From positions 33,387 to 97,386 of the forward strand of contig JAJOLK010000015.1 of assembly GCA_021173225.1 (NCBI GenBank): DNA of 64,000 nt, given 5' to 3'. Made by a program: the position numbers and the translations under genes. Origin of the DNA: Phycisphaerales bacterium PN19_bin_20. Its GTDB lineage: Bacteria > Planctomycetota > Phycisphaerae > Phycisphaerales > UBA1924. Below the pieces are notes generated by a model. That model was given only the letters and a program-made list of their open reading frames with translations. It was not told where the DNA came from and made no database searches. Below are positions 9,631-18,111 of the stretch, piece after piece. Position 1 is the stretch's first letter; every line of letters starts with the position of its first letter.

Positions 9631-10674
9631 TTAGGTGATCATCTCTTCGCCGCCCCCGCCCCGGCCAGCGATGATGATCTCGCCGGCGTCCTCGAGCCTG
9701 CGGACGATATCGACCACGCGCTGCTGGGCAGACTCGACGTCGCTGACGCGGACGGGGCCCATGAACTGCATGTCTTCCTTGATGAGCGTGGCGGCACGCT
9801 CGGACATGTTCTTGAAGATCTTGTTCTTGAGCTCTTCGCTGGCGGTCTTGAGGGCCAGGGCCATCTCGTCGTTGTCGACCTCCTTGAGCACAAGCTGGAT
9901 GCCCTTGTCGTCGACCATCCTGATGTCCTCGAAGACAAACATGAGTCGGCGGATCTGCTCGACCAGGTCGGGGTCGTCGGCCTCGAGGCCCTCGACCACG
10001 GCCTTCTCGGTCGAGCGGTCGGCCAGGTTGAGAATCTCGGCGACGGTCGGGATGCCCCCGGCCTTCTCCATGCTCTGCATAAGCATGGCGCTCAGGCGGC
10101 TCTCGAGCCCGCGCTCAACTTCTTTGATGACCTCCGGGTTGGTCTGCTCCATGTTCGCAACCCGCTTGATGACCTCGATTTGCTTCTGAAGCGGGAGGCC
10201 CGACAGGATCTCGGCGGCCTTGTGGTGTGGCAGGTGGCAGAGGATCAGCGCGATAGTCTGCGGGTGCTCGTCCTGGATGAACGTCAGCAGGTTCTCGCTC
10301 TCGGCCTTCTGCAGGAAGGCGAACGGCGTCTTTTGAACTTGCGTCTGGATCTGCGCCAGCACACGCTCGGCGTTCTTGGGGTCCATGCTCTGCTGCAAGA
10401 GCACGCGCGCGTAGTCCAGCCCGCCCTCGGTGGCATACTGGCTGGCCATCGAGACCTCGTAAAACTCCTGGACCACGGCGGAGCGCAGGTTTTCGGGCAC
10501 GCGGCCCAGTCCCGCCAGCTCGCGGGTCACATCCTCAACCTGCTCGGGGGCCATCAGCTTGAGCAGCCCGGCGGCGACCGTCGGCTCGATCGACAGAAGA
10601 AGAATCGCCGACTTGGTGATGCCCTCAAGCTCCTTGGGGTCTTCTGGCAGCTTGTCGCCTGTTTTGCGTGGCAT
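9631..10674 (-). CDS. fliG: Flagellar motor switch protein FliG
   Basis: FLQKAESENLLTFIQDEHPQTIALILCHL, MFVFEDIRMVDDKGIQLVLKEVDNDEMALALK, MSERAATLIKEDMQFMGPVRVSDVESAQQRVVDIVRRLEDAGEI. Confidence 0.98.
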   Translation of the reverse strand: MPRKTGDKLPEDPKELEGITKSAILLLSIEPTVAAGLLKLMAPEQVEDVTRELAGLGRVPENLRSAVVQEFYEVSMASQYATEGGLDYARVLLQQSMDPKNAERVLAQIQTQVQKTPFAFLQKAESENLLTFIQDEHPQTIALILCHLPHHKAAEILSGLPLQKQIEVIKRVANMEQTNPEVIKEVERGLESRLSAMLMQSMEKAGGIPTVAEILNLADRSTEKAVVEGLEADDPDLVEQIRRLMFVFEDIRMVDDKGIQLVLKEVDNDEMALALKTASEELKNKIFKNMSERAATLIKEDMQFMGPVRVSDVESAQQRVVDIVRRLEDAGEIIIAGRGGGGEEMIT

Positions 10675-10773
10675 GGTAGGTCTCCGGGATTGCGTGGCTC
10701 CGGATCGGCTTGGGCGGCGGCCCTGAGTTGGCAGCGGCGCGTGGGTGGGGTGGTGGTGAGGGTGGGGAACCGA

Positions 10774-12552
10774 TCAGCGGTCGGGGTTCATCCAGCGTTT
10801 CAGCAAGTTGGCGGCGTCGCCGGGGTTCTTCTTAACCATGTCTTGGACCTGTTCGAGGACCTTCTTGACCCTGACCTCTTCGTCGCCGAGCTCGATGCCA
10901 ACCATGGCGGTCTGGCTCTCGTCGGCCTCGCCGACGATGCTGTCCTCGGCCTCGAGCACGGGCGGAAGCCCGACGATCTCCTGGGCGGTGGGCAGCTCTT
11001 GCGGCTTGGCGCTCTTGCGAACGAGCATGACCATCATGCCCAGGGCAACCAGGGCAAGCAGGCCCAGGAAGCCGGTCTTGATCGTCGAGCCGGTGAGCAA
11101 CTGGCTGGAGAGCCCGGCCATCGCGCCACCGCCGGTGCCGGTGATGAGCGCGCTTTGTGTCAGAGCGCCGCCAGCGGCGAGGACCAGGCCCTGCGGGACG
11201 GGGATCATCGATACGACCACGCGCGGGTCGGTTGAGGCGGTGGTCTCCATCGCGACGGTCTTGATCAGCGGCGTCAGGTCGGTCTCGAGGCGGAGCTTTT
11301 CTACGCGGAATGCCGCTTCGAGCTCGGCCTGGGTGGGCTCGGCCGACGCGGGTGCGGCACCACCAATAGCAGCACCAGCGGGCGCGGCACCTGCGGCGGG
11401 CGCGGGCTTACTCATCTTGACCAGGTGGCTGACGTACTCGCGCGAGAGCGAGATCATGACGTTGACGCGGGTCGGCGTACCGCGCGGGTCAACGATCTCT
11501 TCACGCGTTGAGCCGACGGAGACCTGGAACGACTCGTCGGAGGTTTCGTTTGTTGAGTTGGTTCTGTTGCCGCCGCCGCCACCTTGGTTGACGTCAGCGG
11601 CGACGTTGCTTGTGACGCCCGGCTCGGCCCCGCCACCCGAGCCGCCGGAGGCCTCGTTGCGCGTGGTGGTGCTGGCCTTGGTCGGGAGGCTGATGGTGCC
11701 GCCGCCGGGAGAGTTGGGGAGGAACTTTTCGGTGCTGGTGCGCCGGCGGGTGTTGTCCACCTGAGCAGAGACGGCGACGATCGCGCCGGGGTCGTAGGCG
11801 ATCAGCTCACGGACCTTGCCCTGCACGCGGGCCTCGATCTTGGCGACCAGCTCGAGGTAGTCGCCGGCGGCGAAATCTTCGTCGGCCCGGGCGGTGAACT
11901 GGCGACCGTTGCGGAGATCAACGACTTTCACGTTGGTCATCAAGAGCCCCGCGCGCGAGCCAGCGACCATCGCGGCGATCGCGTCGACCATGTCTTTGTC
12001 GACCGTGCGCCCGGCCTTCATCGTGACCCCGACGCTGGCGGTGGGCCTGCGGAAGGCCAAGCCCATCCCGACGGGCTCGGGGGCGTCGATGATTACGCTG
12101 GCCCGCTCAACGCCCTTGAAGTTTGTGATGATCCCGCCCAGAAACTCGCACAGCGCGGCGATAAAGAGCTGGTCGGACTGGCTTTTGCTGGCCATCCAGT
12201 TCTGGCTCTTGAGCAGGTTTGAGTAGAGCGTATCGGCGTTGGCGGGCATCTTGCCCGACTGCTGCAGCAGCGCGAGGGCGTACATCCGCTTCTCGGGGGT
12301 GATGAACACGCGGCCCGAGCGCATCTGGTAGGCGATGTCAGCTTCGGCCAGCGCACCCTGCGCGCGTGACTGGTCTTCAGGCCCCATGCCCGGCAGCAGC
12401 TCGACCATCGTCACGCGGCTAGTGGTGGTAGCGACCAGCACCAAGGCCAAGGCCGCCACGACCGCCAGCGAGCCGATGAGCACGCGGTCGCGAGGGGCCA
12501 TCTGGCCTAGATACTTGCCGATGGTCGCAAAGACCTGCCGAAGCGCGCCCAT
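10774..12552 (-). CDS. fliF: Flagellar MS-ring protein FliF
   Basis: VTMVELLPGMGPEDQSRAQGALAEADIAYQMRSG...SVIIDAPEPVGMGLAFRRPTASVGVTMKAGRTVD; two TM segments. Confidence 0.96.
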   Translation of the reverse strand: MGALRQVFATIGKYLGQMAPRDRVLIGSLAVVAALALVLVATTTSRVTMVELLPGMGPEDQSRAQGALAEADIAYQMRSGRVFITPEKRMYALALLQQSGKMPANADTLYSNLLKSQNWMASKSQSDQLFIAALCEFLGGIITNFKGVERASVIIDAPEPVGMGLAFRRPTASVGVTMKAGRTVDKDMVDAIAAMVAGSRAGLLMTNVKVVDLRNGRQFTARADEDFAAGDYLELVAKIEARVQGKVRELIAYDPGAIVAVSAQVDNTRRRTSTEKFLPNSPGGGTISLPTKASTTTRNEASGGSGGGAEPGVTSNVAADVNQGGGGGNRTNSTNETSDESFQVSVGSTREEIVDPRGTPTRVNVMISLSREYVSHLVKMSKPAPAAGAAPAGAAIGGAAPASAEPTQAELEAAFRVEKLRLETDLTPLIKTVAMETTASTDPRVVVSMIPVPQGLVLAAGGALTQSALITGTGGGAMAGLSSQLLTGSTIKTGFLGLLALVALGMMVMLVRKSAKPQELPTAQEIVGLPPVLEAEDSIVGEADESQTAMVGIELGDEEVRVKKVLEQVQDMVKKNPGDAANLLKRWMNPDR

Positions 12553-12827
12553 GGTGCGTGGTCCTCCTGACGTTCGCGCCCGCACCGAGCCGGGTGGGAG
12601 CGCGTGCTACGACCGACTCCGTCGGGCGTGCCGGCAACCCGGCAGAGTGTGCGTCGGCGGTTCCTGCGCGATCGCTTGACGGAATATCTGTGCGGTTGCG
12701 GCGGAGGGGTTGGAGGCGGCCGGACCGCGCGGACTCTGCGCGTCGGGGCGGCGCGGGTGCCGGCTCGCGTGCGGGCGAGCGTGAGCGCAGGACGGGCCGC
12801 GAGAGGTTGGTGGGTGTGCGGGGCGGT

Positions 12828-13157
12828 TTAGATGCGGACCTGCTTGAGCTCTTCGTACGCCGCCTGAACCTTATTGCGGACCGCCAGCAGCGCGCGGAAG
12901 GCCTGATCGGCCTTCTGAGTCGCCAGGATGACGTTCTCAACATCGTTGCGGGTGCCGGTGGCGAGGTCTTCCTGCGCGGCGCTGGCCTCACCCTGCAGCT
13001 TGTTGACCTGCTCGATGCTTTGCATGAGTGTGTCTTTGAAGGATGGCGCGTTGGGGTCTGCCTGCTGGCCGCGCCCGGCGCCGAGCCCGGCCGAGAGGCC
13101 GCCCGCGGCCTGGGCCTGCCTGCTTGCCGACGAGATAAGTCCAAGTGGGTCAGCCAT
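12828..13157 (-). CDS. fliE: Flagellar hook-basal body complex protein FliE
   Basis: SFKDTLMQSIEQVNKLQGEASAAQEDLATGTRNDVENVILATQKADQAFRALLAVRNKVQAAYEELKQVRI. Confidence 0.95.
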   Translation of the reverse strand: MADPLGLISSASRQAQAAGGLSAGLGAGRGQQADPNAPSFKDTLMQSIEQVNKLQGEASAAQEDLATGTRNDVENVILATQKADQAFRALLAVRNKVQAAYEELKQVRI

Positions 13158-13290
13158 GCTCGCCCCGCGTCTACTGATCTACCTCTGAGTCTGTGCTTCC
13201 TGCTTGAAGTCTATCGGCTCCGCCGACACACACCGATCAATCCGTCCGTCTCAACCTGAACCAAACCATCCACGATGGTGCAGGCAGCGG

Positions 13291-13722
13291 CTAGGCCAAC
13301 AGGCGCAGGGCCGAGGTCGTGATCTGCTTAGTCGCCTCGGCGGCCATCACATTCGCCTCATACGCCCGCACGGCCTCGACGGCGTTAATGTTTTCTGTCA
13401 CGCTGTTGATGCCCGTCTCGGCCACGTAGCCCTTAAAGGGTCCGTCCTTAAAGGCGAACGGGCTGCTGGGATCGTGGACCCGCGGGAGGATCTGCCTCTG
13501 ATCCTCGCCGATGGCCGACACGTGCACGCCCAGCTCGCGCCCGCGCTCGTCGGCTGCGTTTGGGCTGCCCGGGGCGAGGAAGACCTCACGGCGGCGGAAG
13601 GGGTTGACGTTGCCCTGAGCGTCGAGCAGCGTGTTCTGGTTGGCCAAGTTGGCACTGATGGCATCCAGCCGGACGCGCTGGGCGACCATGCCGGAGGTCG
13701 AGATGTCAAGGCTGCCGAACAT
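13291..13722 (-). CDS. flgC: Flagellar basal-body rod protein FlgC
   Basis: MFGSLDISTSGMVAQRVRLDAISANLANQNT...YVAETGINSVTENINAVEAVRAYEANVMAAEATKQITTSALRLLA. Confidence 0.96.
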   Translation of the reverse strand: MFGSLDISTSGMVAQRVRLDAISANLANQNTLLDAQGNVNPFRRREVFLAPGSPNAADERGRELGVHVSAIGEDQRQILPRVHDPSSPFAFKDGPFKGYVAETGINSVTENINAVEAVRAYEANVMAAEATKQITTSALRLLA

Positions 13723-13780
13723 GGTGGAGGCCTATTTTGGTGCGGTTTAGTGCGGTTGGGGGTAAGAGTCGCGGCTTTGA

Positions 13781-14212
13781 TTATGCCCGTTCGCTGATGG
13801 CGGCGTTGAGGACCGCGTAGCGCGAGCGGAGCAGGTCAGAGGCGACACGGAACGCCGTGGCGTTTTCGACCAGGTCCTGCATGGAGCGTTCCAGGTCGCG
13901 GTTGTTTCGGTCGTGGAAGAGGACGTTGCCGGTGAAGGTCTGGGGGTCGAGCGTGAGCGACCCGTCGCGGGCGTCCTTCACCTCGGCGGTGTCGGCAAGC
14001 TGGAGCCGGGCGATGCCGCCTTGCTCACGGCGGCGTTCAATGGCCTCACGAAGCTGCTCTTGAAACCCGCGGACCGAGACGTCCTTGCCCTGGAAGCCGG
14101 GGGTCGTGAGGTTGGCGATGTTGTGGGCGATCAGGCGCTGGCGGCCGGCGGTGAAGCGCATCACCGATTCCAGCGCGCTGGTAGCACCCGAGTTGACCAG
14201 TTCACCAAACAT
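13781..14212 (-). CDS. flgB: Flagellar basal-body rod protein FlgB
   Basis: MFGELVNSGATSALESVMRFTAGRQRLIAHNIANLTTPGFQGKDVSV; start at 14212 chosen over the upstream in-frame ATG at 14296. Confidence 0.9.
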   Translation of the reverse strand: MFGELVNSGATSALESVMRFTAGRQRLIAHNIANLTTPGFQGKDVSVRGFQEQLREAIERRREQGGIARLQLADTAEVKDARDGSLTLDPQTFTGNVLFHDRNNRDLERSMQDLVENATAFRVASDLLRSRYAVLNAAISERA

Positions 14213-14225
14213 GCGGCGGACGACC

Positions 14226-14241
14226 CGCAAATCGCGTGCCG
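14226..14241 (-). promoter_or_regulatory. Candidate sigma54 (-24/-12) promoter for the flgB operon
   Basis: Minus-strand CGGCACG-CGAT-TTGCG, compared with consensus TGGCACG-N4-TTGCW. Confidence 0.55.
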
Positions 14242-14297
14242 GTTGGCGATACCCGCGAACGCCGGTTGGCGCGCGTTCGGTAGGAAGCACCAGCACA

Positions 14298-14322
14298 AAC
14301 GCCCCCGAGGCATGGGGGCGTT
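14298..14322 (-). terminator. Hairpin between the response regulator and flgB
   Basis: Perfect 9-bp stem AACGCCCCC / GGGGGCGTT, loop GAGGCAT on the + strand. Its position upstream of flgB and downstream of the regulator is not settled by orientation alone; U-tract is short. Confidence 0.4.
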
Positions 14323-14387
14323 GGCGGAAGGGGAGAGATTTTCTCAGGTGCGGACGGTGCGGAACAAGGCGCTCGCCGTAGCGGTGA

Positions 14388-16256
14388 TCAGAGTGACTCT
14401 TCGATCAGGCTCAGGCTCTTCCACTTCTTGAGCTTGAGGCCGAGGGTACGAACACCGATGCCCAAGGCCTGTGCGGTGCGTTGGCGGTGCCCGTTGAACT
14501 TGCGGAGGGTGTTGACGATCGCGTCGCGTTCAATATCTTCGAGCACGCGGTTGGTGATGGCGACGACCTCAACGCCCATCATGTGTGTGTCGTAGGGCGA
14601 GGGGATCACGCTTTGGCCCAGGGGTTGGCCCAGCGGTTGACCCAGCGGTTGGCCCAACGGTTGACCAATGGGTTGACCAAGCGGTTGACCCTGAGGTTGA
14701 CCAGACGGGGCTAGGCCGAAGGCACCGGGCTTAACCTCAACATGACCGAAGGCGACGGCGAAAGAGTGTGGCATCGCGCCACCTTGAATCGTGCCGTGCG
14801 GGGCCAGCGGTGCTACGGCGCGGGCGTGACCGTTGAGCGAGGCCCGCAGCTCGCTTGGATAAGCGGCGGATGGCATGTGACCATACGGCTGACCTTGCTG
14901 GTGGCCCTGCTGGTGGCCCTGCTGGTGGCCGTTCTGATAGCCCGCGGTCTGGAAGCTGACTGCCTCGTGCTCGGCGTGTTGGCCGCTCATCGGGTACGCA
15001 CCTTCACGTGCGGCGGCCTGGCTCAGCGGCTGCGCGGGGCCGGCGGGCATCGCCAGGCCTTGGCCCAGCCAAGGGCGGATCAGCTCGGGCCCGATGCAGT
15101 CGCCGCGGGCCAGCACGGCGGCTCGCTCGCAGATGTTCTGCAGCTCGCGGACGTTGCCGGGCCAGAGGTAGCTGATCATGGCGGTGGCGGCGGGCTCAGA
15201 GACGCGGAGCAGGGCCTTGCCGTCACGCAGCGAGATCTGGCGTAGGAAGTGCTCGGCAAGGGGGACGATGTCCTCGGTGCGATCTCGCAGCGGTGGCAGG
15301 TGCACGGGCAGGACGTTGAGGCGGAAGAACAGGTCCTGGCGGAACTCACCCTTGGCAACGCTCTTGGGCAAGTCGCGGTTGCTGGTGGCGATGACGCGGA
15401 CGTCAACGCCGATGCTTGTGGAGCTGCCGACGCGCTCGAGCACGCGCTCTTGCAGCACGCGCAGCAGCTTGGCTTGAACGCGCGGGGGAACCTCGGAGAT
15501 CTCGTCGAGCAGCAGCGTGCCGCGGTCTGCGAGCTCAAAGCGGCCCTTGCGGACCTTGTCGGCCCCGGTGAAGGCGCCCTTCTCATGCCCGAAGAGCTCG
15601 GACTCAAGCAGCGTGTCAGAGAGCGCGGCGCAGTTGACGCCCAGGAAGGGCTGACGGTCGCGCGGTGAGAGCTCATGGATCGCGCGGGCGATGACTTCTT
15701 TGCCGGTGCCGCTCTCGCCGCAGATAAGCACGGTGCCGGCGCTCTCGGCGACGGCGAGGACCTGCTCCTTGACACGTCGCATCGCCGGTGAGTCACCCAC
15801 CAGGCGGTGCAGGCCAACGAGCTCAGCACCGCTGGGGGCGCGGGGTGAGCCGGGCGTGGCGCCGCTGCGGAGCACGGCGTTCTCGCGCACCAGCTGCCCG
15901 TGCTGCACCGCGCGCTTGACGGTGATGAGGATCTCGTCGCCCTCGAAGGGCTTGGTCACATAGTCAAACGCGCCAAGCTTGATGGCCTTGACGGCGGTCT
16001 CGATGGTCCCGAAGGCGGTCATCAGGACCACGGGCAGGTCTTCGTCGAGCTTCTTGATCGCCTCGATGAGCCCGAGCCCGTCCATGCCCGGCATCTTCAG
16101 GTCTGTCACGACGCAGTCGGGGCGCTGGCGCGCGATGGCGGCCAGCGCGGTGCCCGCGTCGTGCGCGGTCTCGACGGTCAGGCCAGATCGGGCCAGGGTT
16201 GCGCCGACGCTGTCGCGGAGCATTTCTTTGTCGTCAACTACCAGCACCGTGCTCAT
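14388..16256 (-). CDS. Sigma54-dependent response regulator (FlrC/FleR/AtoC-like) with a repeat-rich linker
   Basis: REC domain (VLVVDDKEMLRDSV...CVVTDLKMPGMDGL), AAA with GESGTGKEVIARAIH and GAFTGA, Fis-type HTH at the C-terminus. Confidence 0.95.
   Translation of the reverse strand: MSTVLVVDDKEMLRDSVGATLARSGLTVETAHDAGTALAAIARQRPDCVVTDLKMPGMDGLGLIEAIKKLDEDLPVVLMTAFGTIETAVKAIKLGAFDYVTKPFEGDEILITVKRAVQHGQLVRENAVLRSGATPGSPRAPSGAELVGLHRLVGDSPAMRRVKEQVLAVAESAGTVLICGESGTGKEVIARAIHELSPRDRQPFLGVNCAALSDTLLESELFGHEKGAFTGADKVRKGRFELADRGTLLLDEISEVPPRVQAKLLRVLQERVLERVGSSTSIGVDVRVIATSNRDLPKSVAKGEFRQDLFFRLNVLPVHLPPLRDRTEDIVPLAEHFLRQISLRDGKALLRVSEPAATAMISYLWPGNVRELQNICERAAVLARGDCIGPELIRPWLGQGLAMPAGPAQPLSQAAAREGAYPMSGQHAEHEAVSFQTAGYQNGHQQGHQQGHQQGQPYGHMPSAAYPSELRASLNGHARAVAPLAPHGTIQGGAMPHSFAVAFGHVEVKPGAFGLAPSGQPQGQPLGQPIGQPLGQPLGQPLGQPLGQSVIPSPYDTHMMGVEVVAITNRVLEDIERDAIVNTLRKFNGHRQRTAQALGIGVRTLGLKLKKWKSLSLIEESL
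14612..14710. repeat. ~12-bp imperfect tandem repeat in the regulator linker (encodes (G-Q-P-L)n)
   Basis: Repeated GGTTGRCCMAGC-type units; protein GQPQGQPLGQPIGQPLGQPLGQPLGQPLGQ. Confidence 0.85.
14890..14931. repeat. 12-bp tandem repeat CTGGTGGCCCTG (encodes (H-Q-Q-G)n)
   Basis: gaccttgctggtggccctgctggtggccctgctggtggccgtt; protein HQQGHQQGHQQGQ. Confidence 0.85.
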
Positions 16257-16318
16257 CGACGTATCTCCGTGGGCCGCAGTTCGTGCGCTGGTCTATCGGC
16301 GCTCTCGGGCGGGCGTCG

Positions 16319-17347
16319 TCAAAAGTGCGCGGCAGAGGTTGCCGTCGTGGCGTCTTTGACCACCACGCAAGGCACCGCGGGCGACGGTCCTGGCGGGTCA
16401 ATTCCGGGCGTTACCGCGAGCTGAAGCACTGGCACCGGCAGCAGTAGTTCGGCGATAGCGCCGCAGACTGCGCCGTGCTGGTCCGTCCAGCTGCGCAGCG
16501 ACACGCGCCCGCCGTGCGCATCAAGCAGGCGGTGGACGATCGCCAGGCCCAGCCCTGTGCCGACGGCCTTGGTGGTAAAGAACGGCGTGAAGAGTCGCTG
16601 GGCGTCCTCGGTCGGGACGCCGGGGCCAAAGTCGCGCACGCTCAGGGCGGTCATTGGCACGCTGCGCCCGTCGCTGTCGAGCGCTGAGGTCTGGTGGGCC
16701 AGCAGCTCAACGCGGCGTGGCGCGCCGGCGCGGGGCTGCTCGTGCATGATCTCTGCCGCGTTGCGGACCAGGTTGATCAGCGCTTGCTGGAGCTGGGCGG
16801 GGTCGGCGTGCACGGTCAAGCTCGCACGCGCCAGCCGCGGGTCAACCATCACTTCAAGCCCACACCACTCGGGCCCGTCGGTGCGCGCAAACTCGGCGGC
16901 GGCTTCGAGGGCTTCAGACGCGTCGACCGCCTGCACGCGCGGGCGGGCCTCACGCGCAAAGGCCAGCACATCACCGACGACGCACTCGAGCCGGCGGACG
17001 CACTGGGCGATCTTGCCCGCCAGCGCCAGCGGCTGGGGCTGCTCGTGAAGGTCTTCTTGCAGCAGTCGGGCGTACAGCAGGATTGAGCCCAGCGGGTTGC
17101 GGACCTCGTGGGCGATGCCCGCGGCCATCTCTCCAAGCAGCGCCAGATGCTTTGACCGCTCAACCTGTCCACGCGCCTCGGCGAGCTCAGCTCGAAGCCG
17201 CGTGACCTCACCTTGCAGCGCCTCGTGGGTTGCGCTCAGGCGGGCCGTGGCCTGGGTGAAGACGGCCATCAGTTGGCCAAGGTCAGGCTCGGAGAGCTGC
17301 TGAAGTTGCCCGGCGGGTGGGTTTGTCAGGGTCGCTGGCTCGCTCAC
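16319..17347 (-). CDS. Sensor histidine kinase (FlrB/FleS-like, apparently cytosolic)
   Basis: H-box LALLGEMAAGIAHEVRNPLGSILLYARLL, N-box ALINLVRNAAEI, G-boxes DFGPGVP / FFTTKAVGTGLGLAIV; no TM segment. Confidence 0.93.
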   Translation of the reverse strand: MSEPATLTNPPAGQLQQLSEPDLGQLMAVFTQATARLSATHEALQGEVTRLRAELAEARGQVERSKHLALLGEMAAGIAHEVRNPLGSILLYARLLQEDLHEQPQPLALAGKIAQCVRRLECVVGDVLAFAREARPRVQAVDASEALEAAAEFARTDGPEWCGLEVMVDPRLARASLTVHADPAQLQQALINLVRNAAEIMHEQPRAGAPRRVELLAHQTSALDSDGRSVPMTALSVRDFGPGVPTEDAQRLFTPFFTTKAVGTGLGLAIVHRLLDAHGGRVSLRSWTDQHGAVCGAIAELLLPVPVLQLAVTPGIDPPGPSPAVPCVVVKDATTATSAAHF

Positions 17348-17349
17348 GG

Positions 17350-17862
17350 CTAGGCCTCCGTGTCACTGGCTTGGGCGGCGGATCCGTGCCCGGAACTGCC
17401 GTAGACCTGAGCGGCTGCGCGGGCCCGCCCCCACTGCTCAGCCTCGCGGGCCAGTTCACGTCCAAGCTCGCCGCGACGGCGTTCGAGTTCAAGCCGGACC
17501 CGTTCGTCGCACGCCGATACGCCGTCGAGCGCGTGGTTGAGTGTGGCGACCGCCTCACGGATCTCACGGGCCTGCTCGTCAGTCAGCGAGGCGGCCAGCG
17601 ATGTAAACGAGCCGAGCGGGGCGCGAAGTTCCTCAGCGTTCAGGCCCATGCTCCGCAGCACAGCGTCGCGCTGATCCAGCGTGCGGTCAAAGCCCTCATG
17701 ATCGTCCGCGCCCATCGCGCCAGCGGCCTGCTCGCTCAGCACGCGGAGCTGGCCGGCATGCTCAAGCTGCTCGCGCAGCAGACGGTTAATCCTGGGCAGC
17801 CACAACTCTGGCTGGGCCTTGGGGCTGGCCTCGAAATCAAGCCGTTCGCTCTGCGTCGCCAT
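17350..17862 (-). CDS. FlgN-like flagellar chaperone candidate
   Basis: ~170-aa helical protein LNRLLREQLEHAGQLRVLSEQAAGAMGADDHEGFDRTLDQRDAVLRSM; FlgN-like size and pattern; directly upstream of the kinase. Confidence 0.45.
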   Translation of the reverse strand: MATQSERLDFEASPKAQPELWLPRINRLLREQLEHAGQLRVLSEQAAGAMGADDHEGFDRTLDQRDAVLRSMGLNAEELRAPLGSFTSLAASLTDEQAREIREAVATLNHALDGVSACDERVRLELERRRGELGRELAREAEQWGRARAAAQVYGSSGHGSAAQASDTEA

Positions 17863-18111
17863 CGGCGGCCTCCGGCCTTTGGTGAGATCAGCCCCGCACC
17901 GATGGGTGTGGGGCGGGCGGGCCGACCCTCCTGGCCGCGCAGCCGCGTTGCCGCCGGACACCTCCGGGGCTTGGGGGGCATCGGCGTGCCGGGCGGCGGC
18001 GCTTGAGTTTGCGTGAGCTGTGCGCGGGTTTCAGTTCCGGTTGGAGCACGGTCTGGAGCCAAAGCTCGTTTTCGGTCTGATTCCGGGACTGAGCCCTGGG
18101 CTCACTCTCGG

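Noticed and set aside
14612-14931. CRISPR-like short regular repeats
   Set aside because: Units are 12 bp, in frame and contiguous without spacers; they encode protein repeats inside a response regulator.
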